From Nemertoderma westbladi (taxonomy: Eukaryota > Xenacoelomorpha > Nemertodermatida > Nemertodermatidae), in contig JAUCBJ010000891.1 of the NCBI GenBank assembly GCA_032718475.1, positions 57,501 to 80,875 of the forward strand: 23,375 bases of DNA, written 5' to 3'. Of the stretch, positions 1-8,430 are shown one piece after another. The translations under genes and the position numbers were made by a program. Under the pieces are notes generated by a model. That model was not told where the DNA came from. It searched no databases and saw only the letters and a program-made list of their open reading frames with translations. How positions within the stretch are numbered: the stretch's first letter is position 1; each line of letters begins with the position of its first letter.

Positions 1-1
1 A

Positions 2-312
2 TATACAAATTATGCTGACAAAGTGTATCGAACAGTAACAATGCTGTCGATGCTACTAAGACCATATGAACTCAACATACCACAAAATGTGGAAGAAATA
101 GCGAGCAAGATTCCTCTAAAGTTTCACGAAAGGTGGGTGCGCGAAGTTGACAGGAAATAAGAGATGGGAATATATCCCACTATGCTTGAGTTTGCAGAAT
201 GGTTACGTAGGGAGGCCAGAGTTGCTAACTCAGCTACCTCGAAGTCATATAGAGTGCAATTGAATATAAGACACAAAGAACTGGGAAAATCTAGTAAAGC
301 AGTACCAGTAAA
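2..312 (+). pseudogene. BEL/Pao retrotransposon gag-like fragment, truncated
   Basis: Reading from base 2 gives an open frame with one internal stop (TAA at 158-160). The residues resemble the region of BEL/Pao polyproteins upstream of the protease: a helical stretch, then IPLKFHERWVREV, then after the stop YPTMLEFAEWLRREARVANS. The pattern 'lP..l..rW..ev ... P....f..fl...A..ANS' is characteristic of that gag-like segment. The fragment has no start, runs off the left edge of the window, and ends where the 5.7 kb transposon begins at 313. It is non-functional because of the stop and the interruption. The family call rests on remembered sequence pattern, not on a search. I could not follow the frame convincingly past the other end of the transposon at 6060. 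Confidence 0.55.
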
Positions 313-1003
313 TACGGTGGCTGAATGTGGCCAATTTAATTAATTTTAAAAATGGGAAATATAAAAGGAAATTAATGAAATATAATTCCTTAAAACAGGA
401 ATTAATCAAATATAATTCAACCTAAAACAGGAATTAATCAAATATAATTCAACCCAAAACAGGAATTAATCAAATATAATTCAACCCAAAACAGGAATTA
501 ATCAAATATAATTCAACCCAAAACAGGAATTAATCAAATATAATTCAACCTAAAACAGGAATTAATCAAATATAATTCAACCCAAAACAGGAATTAATCA
601 AATATAATTCAACCCAAAACAGGAATTAATCAAATATAATTCAACCCAAAACAGGAATTAATCAAATATAATTCAACCCAAAACAGGAATTAATCAAATA
701 TAATTCACCCCAAAACAGGAATTAATCAAATATAATTCAATCATTTTGGAGGGAAATTTAAAATATTGTCTCAGTGCAGTGCAGCAAATTGTCATTCCCT
801 TTTCAGTCTATCAGTGCAGTACTGCAGTACCGGTTGCCCGTAGCTCTGTAAACTTAGTTCTGTGGTTAGTTGTTAATCTTTTAATCATTACTGACTACCG
901 ACAGACCGATACGACCTGACTACGGCCAACCCGGCAGCTTTACCTTACCAATCTTCAGAAAGACCGGTAATTCCGTAAGATTAGTTAGTTCAGTTCCGTA
1001 GTT
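313..1003 (+). repeat. Left long terminal inverted repeat of the 5.7 kb transposon
   Basis: This arm pairs with 5358-6059 in inverted orientation. It consists of an outer unique segment (313-364), a degenerate repeat unit, an array of 32-bp units, and an inner unique segment with GCAGTACTGCAGTACCGG-type words. The arms differ by scattered substitutions, by array copy number and by a small insertion near 900-925. The inner part lies just upstream of the HECT-like gene and probably supplies its promoter. Confidence 0.88.
391..742 (+). repeat. Subterminal tandem array, 11 units of 32 bp (left arm)
   Basis: The unit reads roughly AACAGGAATTAATCAAATATA followed by ATTCAACCCAA, with a spacing of 32 bp (for example 399, 431 and 463). 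There are eleven near-identical units, preceded by a diverged one at about 365-390. Minor variants (AACCT instead of AACCC, and CACCC in the innermost spacer) mark particular units. Subterminal arrays in DNA transposons often serve as transposase binding sites. That role is inferred here. Confidence 0.9.
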
Positions 1004-1004
1004 G

Positions 1005-1013
1005 TATAATATA
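1005..1013 (+). promoter_or_regulatory. Possible TATA-like box of the HECT-like gene
   Basis: TATAATATA lies about 66 bp upstream of the ATG at 1079, just inside the inner edge of the left TIR. A good splice-donor-like word (CAGGTAAGA, 1030-1038) follows, so a 5' UTR intron is also possible. The evidence is position and composition only. Confidence 0.2.
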
Positions 1014-1078
1014 GAACTGTACTGTACTGCAGGTAAGACATATGAAGTAGGCCTATAGGCAGGCATAGTCTATTGAAA

Positions 1079-1465
1079 ATGGATGACGAGGACAATACAC
1101 CTGACTTATCTCGATCAGAACTGGCTGAACTGCGCCATCGAATTAACAATAGATTAAACGAGATAAGTGGTCGTATTGGGTCACCGTCATGGACTCCATC
1201 ACGTACCAGTGCCGGTACTCCCACTGGCAGCAATAGGATGATTTCTGCAGATGGTAGACCTGAAACTGGTAATGACGGTACTCACACTGATACTCAACGA
1301 AGACAATCAGCATCAGTTACATTTGGGAATAGTAATAGTCGAAGGGCTATAGCATCTCGAGCGGCTGCTACACGTCGTCATGTAGGCCGTGGTCGACCAC
1401 GCGAGAACAGCAGAGTTGTTAACTTCACGATTAAATTCGATTACGAATACGATTATTTCATATGA
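1079..1465 (+). CDS. N-terminal exon of the HECT-like gene (129 codons)
   Basis: I chose the ATG at 1079 (context AAAATGG) over the in-frame TTG at 1073. The protein begins acidic (MDDEDN), then has a charged helical stretch (SRSELAELRHRINNRLNEI) that could form a coiled coil. A Ser/Thr/Gly-rich linker follows, then an Arg-rich region with GRGRPR resembling an AT-hook. The frame stops at 1463-1465 immediately before the HECT block in another frame. The last residues may belong past a deletion junction or a missed splice donor. Confidence 0.55.
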   Translation: MDDEDNTPDLSRSELAELRHRINNRLNEISGRIGSPSWTPSRTSAGTPTGSNRMISADGRPETGNDGTHTDTQRRQSASVTFGNSNSRRAIASRAAATRRHVGRGRPRENSRVVNFTIKFDYEYDYFI

Positions 1466-1605
1466 TATCTTACATAATTATTCACCGTGGACCTTGTCCA
1501 CGCTTCTTCTCACCTCTTCTGTATGCAATCATAACAGACGACAGTGATTTGCCGATTACTATTGATGATGTCCCAGACTATGATCAACGTTCTCTAATAC
1601 AATCG
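1466..1605 (+). CDS. HECT-like exon, N-lobe remnant (partial)
   Basis: Open in the frame of 1462, it encodes HRGPCPRFFSPLLYA and an acidic block ending in DYDQRSLIQS. This corresponds to the part of the HECT N-lobe after the 'G+.ial.lvhGGp' element. It ends at a GT donor (1606-1607) in phase 0. The upstream boundary is uncertain because the preceding exon abuts it in a different frame. Reading on to the stop at 1725 would give intron-like, AT-rich sequence. Confidence 0.6.
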
Positions 1606-1838
1606 GTAGGATTCTCTATAATATTGAATATAATTATTTATTACTTGGGAAAAAAAGTAGAACTTTTTTCACTATTCTTGAGGTACTTTATTTACCGAGC
1701 GCGATCGAGGTTAATAAAGGGTTGAGATAATATTGAAAAAAAAGTGTCCTACATTTTTTTCCCATGTAATACGTAATTTTATTCTTAAATTGGTACTTTT
1801 TCGCTCGAATCTATGATTACCGGTACTTTTAATTCCAG

Positions 1839-2008
1839 ATAGCGAAAGCGACACCAGAAGAGTTTGGAAATACTGTTAGTAACGCTGAAGACCTTATAGA
1901 CATCGCAGGTTGCTTCAACCTAGCTACTAAGTTTGAATCAAGGGATACGCTAGTTACAGCCTTGATAAAGTTTATACTTTTGGATAGAATACGAGCCGCT
2001 CATGATCA
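1839..2008 (+). CDS. HECT-like internal exon
   Basis: It is bounded by an acceptor (TTCCAG, ending 1838) and a strong donor (GTAAGT from 2009). It translates without stops as IAKATPEEFGNTVSN... and ends LLDRIRAAHDQ with phase 2. The next exon supplies the final base of the Gln codon. The pattern matches the middle HECT segment of transposon-associated E3-ligase-like proteins. Confidence 0.7.
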
Positions 2009-2090
2009 GTAAGTCTGAAACAGAACACCAACTGGGACTTGTCCTACCGCATTGTAGCCCAACAAAATAGATGAGGGGATAAATGGTTGA

Positions 2091-2108
2091 GGGGGGGGGG
2101 GGGGGGGG
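2091..2108 (+). repeat. 18-base G homopolymer in an intron of the HECT-like gene
   Basis: An uninterrupted run of 18 G is followed by GGT repeats, between the donor at 2009 and the acceptor ending at 2221. It can form a G-quadruplex and is likely to be length-variable or prone to assembly error. Confidence 0.9.
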
Positions 2109-2221
2109 TGGTGGTGGTGCGGTGTCAGTGGCTCAAATATTTTTTGTGGACTGCATCAAGAGTACACTAATTCTACCATTCCTGGAAATTTCATTAATTT
2201 TTTTTACATTTAATTTTCTAG

Positions 2222-2433
2222 ATTCATTGAAGGTTTTAGTTCCTTTGGATTGTTGAAGGAGATTCGCACTAATAAAGAACCATGGAAATTGGCCTTTATA
2301 TATAACACGACTGTATTGTCCGCAGCAATCATTGATGCCCTTTTCGATGTGGTGTTTTCCACTTGTAACACAAAGATTATAAGTGAGAGACGAGTTTTAA
2401 CCTATTGGCGTGATTTTCTCGAAGACCTCGATG
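2222..2433 (+). CDS. HECT-like internal exon
   Basis: The acceptor TTTTCTAG ends at 2221 and the donor GTATGT starts at 2434. The exon encodes FIEGFSSFGLLKEIR and later VLTYWRDFLEDLD, both typical of this HECT subfamily ('f..GL..lgll..ir', 'yW.dfl...e'). It enters in phase 2 and leaves in phase 1, consistent with both neighbours. Confidence 0.72.
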
Positions 2434-2435
2434 GT

Positions 2436-2443
2436 ATGTTATC
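2436..2443 (+). repeat. Target-site duplication, left copy (ATGTTATC)
   Basis: This 8-bp word is repeated exactly at 3103-3110, flanking the hAT MITE. Eight bases is the duplication size of hAT transposons. Confidence 0.93.
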
Positions 2444-3102
2444 TAGGGATGTCCCGGAATTCCGTTCCGGCCGGAATTCCGGCGGTTTTTGCCCGGTTCC
2501 GGCCGGATTTGCCGGAATGGGGTCAATTCCGGCCGGAATTTTAAATACAGGACAGTAAAGCTATTTCTTATCATAAATCTATTTATTCCCAGCAATAATT
2601 AAACTGTAACATGTACTATTAATTGGCCTCGTTTATTGTTTTGGTTCGAATAACATGTCACAGTAACATGCTCCTTTCCCGTAAAGACACCAGGATATTG
2701 CACCAAAGGACCTACTGACGCGAAACCAAAGGTTTTTGGTTAACGTGGGTTTTTAGGTATTAGTCTAAAAAGTTATAGATTTTAGAAAAAAATTATATTG
2801 AATTCCTTGTCGTTCAATGGCGAAGTACCATCCCGTCCCCATAATAGGCCATAACGGTCCAGGCCATTCTCCACTCCACCCACCTTAATTCCCCCCAAGG
2901 TTCTGATTCCTCTCATTAACAAACTTAGCTGTAGAAATTTAAAAAAAACATTTGTTTCACAAAAAATGTATAAAGTTTCTTGGGTCATTTAGTGTATTTC
3001 ACTAATTATAGAAAATTCCGGTTCCGGCCGGAATATTCCGGCATGTTGAATTCCGGTTCCGGTTCCGGCCGGAATCAAAATATCGATTCCGGGACATCCC
3101 TA
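2444..3102. mobile_element. Non-autonomous hAT-type MITE, 659 bp
   Basis: The ends are perfect 17-bp inverted repeats, TAGGGATGTCCCGGAAT at the left and its complement at the right, with an 8-bp duplication ATGTTATC on both sides. Both terminal regions are rich in the palindromic word TTCCGGCCGGAA. There is no transposase-like frame, so it would depend on a hAT transposase elsewhere. It landed two bases after the GTATGT donor signal begins, inside the last intron of the HECT-like gene, leaving the GT donor and its coding exon intact. Confidence 0.92.
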
Positions 3103-3308
3103 ATGTTATCATTATATAATAATTAATAATAGAATAAATATTAAATATATTAATAAATATTAAAATAAATCAAATTTGTGCTGTTTGCTTTTGATATATA
3201 ATATACAATATAATATAATAATAATAATAATTATATTATTATTATTATATTATTACATATATATTGAGGGCGTATTTATTATAATTAACTATATATTTTT
3301 TTATTTAG

Positions 3309-3586
3309 AAAAGATAACGATTCCCGAATCAGCTGATATAATTGGACTCAGTGATGTCCTCACGTTTGTAACAGGAGCTGACGAGATCCCACCGCTGGGA
3401 TTCGATCCCACGCCATCAGTTACTTTCCTTCACCCAGAGGAACAGGATAACCCGTTTACTGTTGGACTACCGCATGCAAATACCTGTTCAAATACTATTA
3501 GTTTACCCATACTTACAAGTTATGAACTATTTAAAAATAGAATGTCTCACACTTTATCTATGGTGACAACATTTACAACGCAGTAA
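3309..3586 (+). CDS. HECT-like terminal exon with catalytic-type cysteine
   Basis: The acceptor TTATTTAG ends at 3308 and the stop TAA is at 3584-3586. The exon carries the C-lobe signature: GLSDVLTFVTGADEIPPLGF, then the conserved ANTCSNTISLP block in which Cys (3485-3487) aligns with the HECT thioester cysteine, then a final TSYELFKNRM helix. The entry phase matches the previous exon exactly. A poly(A) signal follows at 3723. Confidence 0.78.
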
Positions 3587-3722
3587 AAAATCAAGTTTTA
3601 AAACTCAAGTAAAAACTCAAGCTATAATACTTTTTAATACGTTTTAGGTTTACGTTTTAGTCAAGTTTTTACATTTAGCTAATTGTTGATACTTTTGTAA
3701 ATAAGTAATGATAAGACCATGC

Positions 3723-3728
3723 AATAAA
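3723..3728 (+). terminator. Poly(A) signal AATAAA for the HECT-like gene
   Basis: A canonical AATAAA lies 137 bp after the stop codon of the terminal exon and before the convergent integrase gene ends at 3916. Confidence 0.55.
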
Positions 3729-3915
3729 TAATAATGCAGCTTTCATTTCATTTCATTTGGTATAATCTATAGTTAACATGTTTGAATGATTGTATATAAC
3801 AAATAATATGAACTTATCATTGATATTTGTATATTTGAGGGCGGTTCCATAACATAACAGGAATCTTAGATAATCTGGTTATAATAGTTAATTATAACCT
3901 TCAGGCTACAGCTGT

Positions 3916-5088
3916 TCAATGTTCAAACCCATCATGAAGTAAATACAACATAGTTCTACGGCAGTCTTGCAATGAATGGCAATCATTAGGAAGGTTTATT
4001 GCATGGCCAGCGAGATTAATGTAGTCTTTAAATAGATTTCCTATCAAATAACTGCATTTTGGTTTAGCAATCGCCAAAGGTCTCATCAATTCCTTATCGC
4101 TTTGTATAACGTTGTGTACGAAGTTTGGCTCTTGAAGATAAAGTAGGTCCGGTTTTCCCGGTGGGGCCGCTAATCCGCTGCGACGAAGACGATGACTGTT
4201 CCAGCGAACTCGAATTCCGTCCAGAACTTCTTGGAGAAAATCTAAGTAAACATATCGAATGATTTCTTTATTCAGAGTTAATGATAGGTCTACCTCTCCA
4301 CTTAGCTCCAATTCTGTAAAATGAGAAATCCATTCTGACATACCTAAAACTGGGAATTTGGACCAGAACGATTCTATGCGTTGATTACGCGTACTTTTAC
4401 CATAAATGAATGGTACATTTGAATTGGTTGTAGTCATGAAAGAGTTTTCTTCACAAAGTCGTAGGTATCGATGAATTGTTTCAATATTCACATTTTCAGT
4501 ACCTCTATCGCATCTAACAATGTGAGGAACGCCACCAATTTCATCAACCATGTCTAAGTAGTATTGTGCCGTAACAAATGGATCATTATTTGTTCTGCTG
4601 GCTTTCAACCACATTAGCTTCCTACTGAAACCATCTATAGCGCCGTGTACAGTTAAGCCAAAGGGCTTTAGCTTATCCCATCCGTCGACATGAAGCAAAA
4701 AATTTGGGCCCTGGGAAAAATAGGTTCTACGAATTAATCTGGACCCAATTCTGCACTGTCTACCAACTGAATCAATGATACTTATTACTGCAGCTATTAA
4801 TTTCCTTGGCGCAAAAAGCTTGTACTCGTCCATTAAAATATACTGTAATTGCCTATATCCAGCCGTTTTCCTATTGATTGACTCTAATTCTAAAGCCGTA
4901 ACTACCGCATCAAATTGTCTTGGGTCAAAAACCTTACGATGCTCAGTAGAATTTAAACGTCTTCGTATTGTTCGTACTGATATTTGAATTCCTTCATTTC
5001 TATCCATCAATGTTGAAATCTCGCTGTGTGTGTACCCCAACCAATAGTAGTGATCCAAAAGTGATTCTAGTTCAAAATCTTGGGGCAT
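3916..5088 (-). CDS. DDE integrase-type transposase, 390 aa, intact
   Basis: This is the likely transposase of the 5.7 kb element, cutting and joining its TIR ends. Residues ~15-50 form a helix-turn-helix-like N-terminus (YYWLGYTHSEISTLM, then SVRTIRRRL) for DNA binding. Residues ~128-240 form a retroviral-integrase-fold core: HVDGWDKLKPFG with Asp135, AIDGFSRKLMW, RCDRGTEN with Asp194, and RNQRIESFW with Glu239, giving a complete D,D(58),D-x44-E pattern. The C-terminal ~150 residues contain the WNSHRLR and PGKPDLLY blocks of this family. It is a single exon with no stop, starting at an ATG with an AATATAATG-like context. It matches the 'integrase core domain' proteins repeated many times in fish, cnidarian and echinoderm genomes. 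It converges with the HECT-like gene; 3587-3915 separates their ends. The superfamily name (IS3EU-like) is a guess. Confidence 0.88.
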   Translation of the reverse strand: MPQDFELESLLDHYYWLGYTHSEISTLMDRNEGIQISVRTIRRRLNSTEHRKVFDPRQFDAVVTALELESINRKTAGYRQLQYILMDEYKLFAPRKLIAAVISIIDSVGRQCRIGSRLIRRTYFSQGPNFLLHVDGWDKLKPFGLTVHGAIDGFSRKLMWLKASRTNNDPFVTAQYYLDMVDEIGGVPHIVRCDRGTENVNIETIHRYLRLCEENSFMTTTNSNVPFIYGKSTRNQRIESFWSKFPVLGMSEWISHFTELELSGEVDLSLTLNKEIIRYVYLDFLQEVLDGIRVRWNSHRLRRSGLAAPPGKPDLLYLQEPNFVHNVIQSDKELMRPLAIAKPKCSYLIGNLFKDYINLAGHAINLPNDCHSLQDCRRTMLYLLHDGFEH

Positions 5089-5215
5089 TATAATTCGTAA
5101 TTAAATCAATTGGGCCAATATCAATAGAATACCCTAACACCCTACATCTACTGCTACTACAGTACTATACCGGTAGGCGTCGTAGGACTACCACCTGCTA
5201 CCCAGCAGCCCAGCC

Positions 5216-5226
5216 TATTTAAAAGT
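5216..5226 (-). promoter_or_regulatory. Possible TATA-like box of the integrase gene
   Basis: On the minus strand the sequence CTTTTAAATAG lies about 130 bp upstream of the integrase ATG, between that gene and the right TIR. This is weak evidence from composition and position. Confidence 0.15.
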
Positions 5227-5357
5227 TTTATTGCGGCTTGTGCAAAAGCTACACTGGTAGTAAGAAATCCTTCACCAGATGCCGGAATTTAGAAATTGCG
5301 CTGAGCCAAGCATCTCTATCAGTGCCGATGCTACAGTTCATAGTTCCATAAGCCTTT

Positions 5358-6059
5358 AAAACTACTGAACTAACTAATCCTACGGTATTACCGATCTTTC
5401 TGAAGATTGGTAAAAGAAAGCTGCCGGGTTGGCTGTAGATCGGTATTCAGTAGTGATTAAATGATTAACAACTAACCACAGAACTAAGCTTACAGAGCTA
5501 CGGGCAACCGGTACTGCAGTACTGCACTGATAGACTGAAAAGGGAATGACAATTTGCTGCACTGCACTGAGACAATATTTTAAATTTCCCTCCAAAATGA
5601 TTGAATTATATTTGATTAATTCCTGTTTTGGGGTGAATTATATTTGATTAATTCCTGTTTTGGGTTGAATTATATTTGATTAATTCCTGTTTTGGGTTGA
5701 ATTATATTTGATTAATTCCTGTTTTGGGTTGAATTATATTTGATTAATTCCTGTTTTGGGTTGAATTATATTTGATTAATTCCTGTTTTGGGTTGAATTA
5801 TATTTGATTAATTCCTGTTTTGGGTTGAATTATATTTGATTAATTCCTGTTTTAGGTTGAATTATATTTGATTAATTCCTGTTTTGGGTTGAATTATATT
5901 TGATTAATTCCTGTTTTGGGTTGAATTATATTTGATTAATTCCTGTTTTGGGTTGAATTATATTTGATTAATTCCTGTTTTAAGGAATTATATTTCATTA
6001 ATTTCCTTTTATATTTCCCATTTTAAAATTAATTAAATTGGCCACATTCAGCCACCGTA
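5358..6059 (-). repeat. Right long terminal inverted repeat of the 5.7 kb transposon
   Basis: It mirrors 313-1003: the outer unique segment ends GCCACCGTA at 6059, then come the degenerate repeat unit, the 32-bp array, and the inner unique segment (GGTACTGCAGTACTGCACTG). The inner edge is blurred near 5358, where the arms stop aligning. It lies upstream of the integrase gene and probably contains its promoter. Confidence 0.88.
5600..5983 (-). repeat. Subterminal tandem array, 12 units of 32 bp (right arm)
   Basis: It has the same 32-bp unit as the left arm in opposite orientation (TTGATTAATTCCTGTTTTGGG). There are twelve units against eleven on the left. The same marker variants occur in the same order from the outside: one unit with the TTTTAGG spacer, and the innermost GGGGTGAA spacer. 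Confidence 0.9.
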
Positions 6060-6733
6060 CGTTTCCTCTTGCTTTAACAAAAATAACAACCCAACCTACC
6101 ACTCCAATCAGGGCACCTTTTAGCCCCTTATTCAATTGTTTAAGCAAACAATTGTTTTCTCACACCAACCTTATTCTCTATCTTCCGCATTCCTTAATGT
6201 TGCGTCAGATGCTTTATTGATTCACGTTTCGGTATACAGTAGGTATACCTATTCGTTCTGTTGTAAACTGTTGAGGGGGAGGAGGGGAGGGGGGTAATCA
6301 ATATCTGTTGGATGCTTGCATATACAGTATGTATGTATGATGGTTTACTAGGACGTTATTATGGAATACTGTACAGTATAATACTAGGCCTACATCTACC
6401 TCCTATTTTACTGAACGCAGTAAATATTGACAGCGAGTTGTTATACAGTAGGCCTATATAGTCGCCTGTTATAGCAACATACTGTACTGCATTAGATGAG
6501 TTTACTGTATTACTTTATATACTGCCCATTACGTTTTCAAATTACAGATGCAATAATTCATTGTAGAAGTAACATAGAGAATTACAGGACTTGGCGAGTA
6601 ACTTTTCACAAACTGCTTTCTGGCTTTAGCTTTACCGCTATTACGTCTACCTCGATTCAAAACCTGTTATTAATAATAATTTAAATACTCTGACAGGCAG
6701 TCAGTCACTCGCAAATTGCAATAAATAATGTAG
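6060..6733. other. Flank of the transposon, no gene seen
   Basis: Short open stretches only. It contains a G-rich run (about 6273-6295) and several AGGCCTA words. If the BEL/Pao fragment continued here, decay has made it unrecognisable to me. Confidence 0.5.
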
Positions 6734-7583
6734 TAATTGTGGCTGGCCACGAGAAAAGGGACCTTATGTCGCAAAACCTGATTCTGAGATAATCGCGTTT
6801 AAAGTTTCCCTCTATTTTTGAACAAATTTAATTGGATTATCAATTTAGAAATGTATAAAACGATGAGGGAAATTCAAATTGGTTCTGATATTCAATATAC
6901 CTAGGAAATAACTAATTACAGGAAGCAATATAAGATGTTGCAGTATTGTATATCCCACTGGCTTAGGGTTTTCATGTCTGAATTTAGAACTGTAATAAAT
7001 TGTAATTGTACTACTGTAATATGTAGGTACTGTAGGCCTACAGTTATTTTTTAAATGCAATATGGCTGTCATTTTCTTAATTTATCTTCGTTAGTTCTTA
7101 AATTTTGTAATCCCAATAAAGAATTCAAAATACAAATAATTTTAAATTTTGTTAAAAAAATTTATCTTTTTGAAAAAATGTTAAATTAAAAAAAAATAAA
7201 TTTTTTTGGTTACATGTTTTTTTGAAAATTTTGCAAAAAAATTTTTAAAATAGTTCATGAACAATATTAATAGTTTCAAAGTGTTAAAACTTGTATAAAA
7301 AGCCGAATAACATTGAGCTGCCTAATTATATAGTAAGAATTGCTATGATATTATTAATATTTTCCATTTTTTTTAATAATCGCTTATTATAACCGCTATT
7401 AATAAAATTAAAACTACCCGATTCACCTTCACATAAATCGCTATAACTTTTTTTTGGAAATAGATATTGACACACCGTTTTTTTTGTTAGAATCTCTGGA
7501 AAATTCTGCATCTCATAGGCCTAATAACTCAAAATCGACCTCCGGTGACATAAGGTCCCTTTTCTCGTGGCCAGCCACAATTA
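6734..7583. mobile_element. 850-bp non-autonomous TIR element (MITE-like)
   Basis: A perfect 37-bp inverted repeat bounds it: 6734-6770 begins TAATTGTGGCTGGCCACG, and 7547-7583 is its exact complement. The interior is AT-rich with no transposase-like frame. The only flanking duplication compatible with the ends is TA (taking ATTGTGG...CCACAAT as termini), which would suit Tc1/mariner-like or related families. The superfamily is not certain. Confidence 0.82.
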
Positions 7584-8068
7584 TACAATTTTCAAATAAA
7601 ATTACATGCTTAGGCCTGTCATACTTATTGTAAAGTGCTTCTTTCGGATCAGAAATTACAGTAGGGTCTACTACTTCACACTCAAAGTTGTGTATGTGTA
7701 ATCAACCAAACATGATCAAACCTTGTTGTTTAATAATGTAATTGTAAAAGTGAAAGGAATGTGAAAGTGGATCAGGAGAAACAAAACATTAAAACAGGTT
7801 CATTTGGAACAAGTAGGCATAGCTGACTGACTGCGCGATTATTCCCTATGTTTTAGTCAACCTGGCAGCAACTCGGAACAACAACGAAACTTTGTAGAAA
7901 TTCTGGTGCCCAGGAAGAAAAAAAACTGAAGAGATTCTCTGATAATGATAAATCTCTATGAAAATAGACTAATGAAGTTTATATGTGGATAGTTGTCCTG
8001 TCCGATCCAATTGAACACACTACGCGACTACGGTACCGCTAACTATTGTCTCTATTCTCGATTACTTT
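7584..8068. other. Intergenic stretch, nothing recognised
   Basis: There is no open frame of convincing coding character and no clear repeat with other parts of the window. Confidence 0.5.
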
Positions 8069-8345
8069 CGGCTTACACTCACAATAACTTGTCAGATTGA
8101 ATGCTGCGATAGCCGTCCTTGTTCCACAATCTAAGTGGAAAACGGACGTAATGGTGGTCTACTGTAATGTAATGTAATGTATAAATAATAACATTATCCG
8201 ATTCGGATATGGTTGTCGAGGCTCTGTAATGGCCATCTGGGTGGATGAGGTGGTTTGGTGGTCATACAGTATCATGTTTCCACTTGATGATGATAGTGGA
8301 ACCAGGACCGTTCTCACAGCAGATAATCTGGCAGGTTTTCGGGAA
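8069..8345. repeat. Head-to-head degenerate module, copy 1
   Basis: Two parts face away from each other: 8069-8140 (TTACACTCACAATAACTTGT...) and 8259-8345 (GTTTCCACTTGATGAT...). The first part, read on the minus strand, resembles the second read on the plus strand. The whole pair recurs in direct orientation at 10369-10565. A TAATG run at 8162-8180 sits between the halves. Confidence 0.6.
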
Positions 8346-8430
8346 TACCAACTGTTTATTTCTTATTTATATTCGTTGGAATTTATTGGATAGTCCCATT
8401 CGACATCTTCATGATCTGAATCGAACTTAA

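Larger units (their letters stand above)
1079..3586 (+). pseudogene. Transposon-borne HECT-like E3 ligase gene, multi-exon, internally deleted
   Basis: HECT-type ligases accept ubiquitin from an E2 on a cysteine in the C-lobe and pass it to substrates. I see an N-terminal exon (1079-1465) with a short helical, coiled-coil-like segment and a basic GRGRPR tract. Next come HECT-like blocks in exons at ~1466-1605, 1839-2008, 2222-2433 and 3309-3586. The last ends with LTFVTGADEIPPLGF and ANTCSNTISLP, which match the C-lobe and its catalytic Cys (codon 3485-3487). Splice phases 0, 2 and 1 agree across the three introns. Between about 1450 and 1466 the frame shifts, and the N-lobe expected before the HRGPCPRFFSPLLY block is missing, so a large internal deletion is likely. 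The family resembles the multi-copy 'G2/M-phase-specific E3 ligase-like' genes of fish and invertebrates. Function in this copy is doubtful. Confidence 0.72.
313..6059. mobile_element. 5.7 kb DNA transposon with long TIRs, DDE integrase gene and HECT-like gene
   Basis: The two ends are mirror images: TACGGTGGCTGAATGTGG opens at 313, and its reverse complement closes at 6059. Similarity between the arms continues inward for about 690-700 bp. Inside are two convergent genes: a minus-strand integrase-type transposase (3916-5088) and a plus-strand HECT-like gene (1079-3586). No target duplication is clear. If the termini are taken as CGGTGG...CCACCG, the flanking dinucleotide on each side is TA; otherwise there is none. 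The transposase is of the retroviral-integrase (rve) type. From memory, TAC...GTA ends would suit the IS3EU-like group, but I cannot confirm the superfamily. A hAT MITE (2444-3102) is nested inside. Confidence 0.85.

Noticed and set aside
391-742. Evenly repeated units suggesting a CRISPR array
   Set aside because: There are no unique spacers between the repeats. The array is a plain 32-bp tandem repeat inside a transposon arm of a eukaryotic genome.
1606-1725. Extension of the HECT-like exon to the stop at 1725
   Set aside because: After the GT donor at 1606 the sequence becomes AT-rich and loses family resemblance, while phase-0 splicing to 1839 restores it.
3176-3308. N-terminal extension of the terminal HECT exon (Ile/Tyr-rich)
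   Set aside because: It is an AT-rich microsatellite intron. A clear acceptor at 3307-3308 and matching phase place the exon start at 3309.
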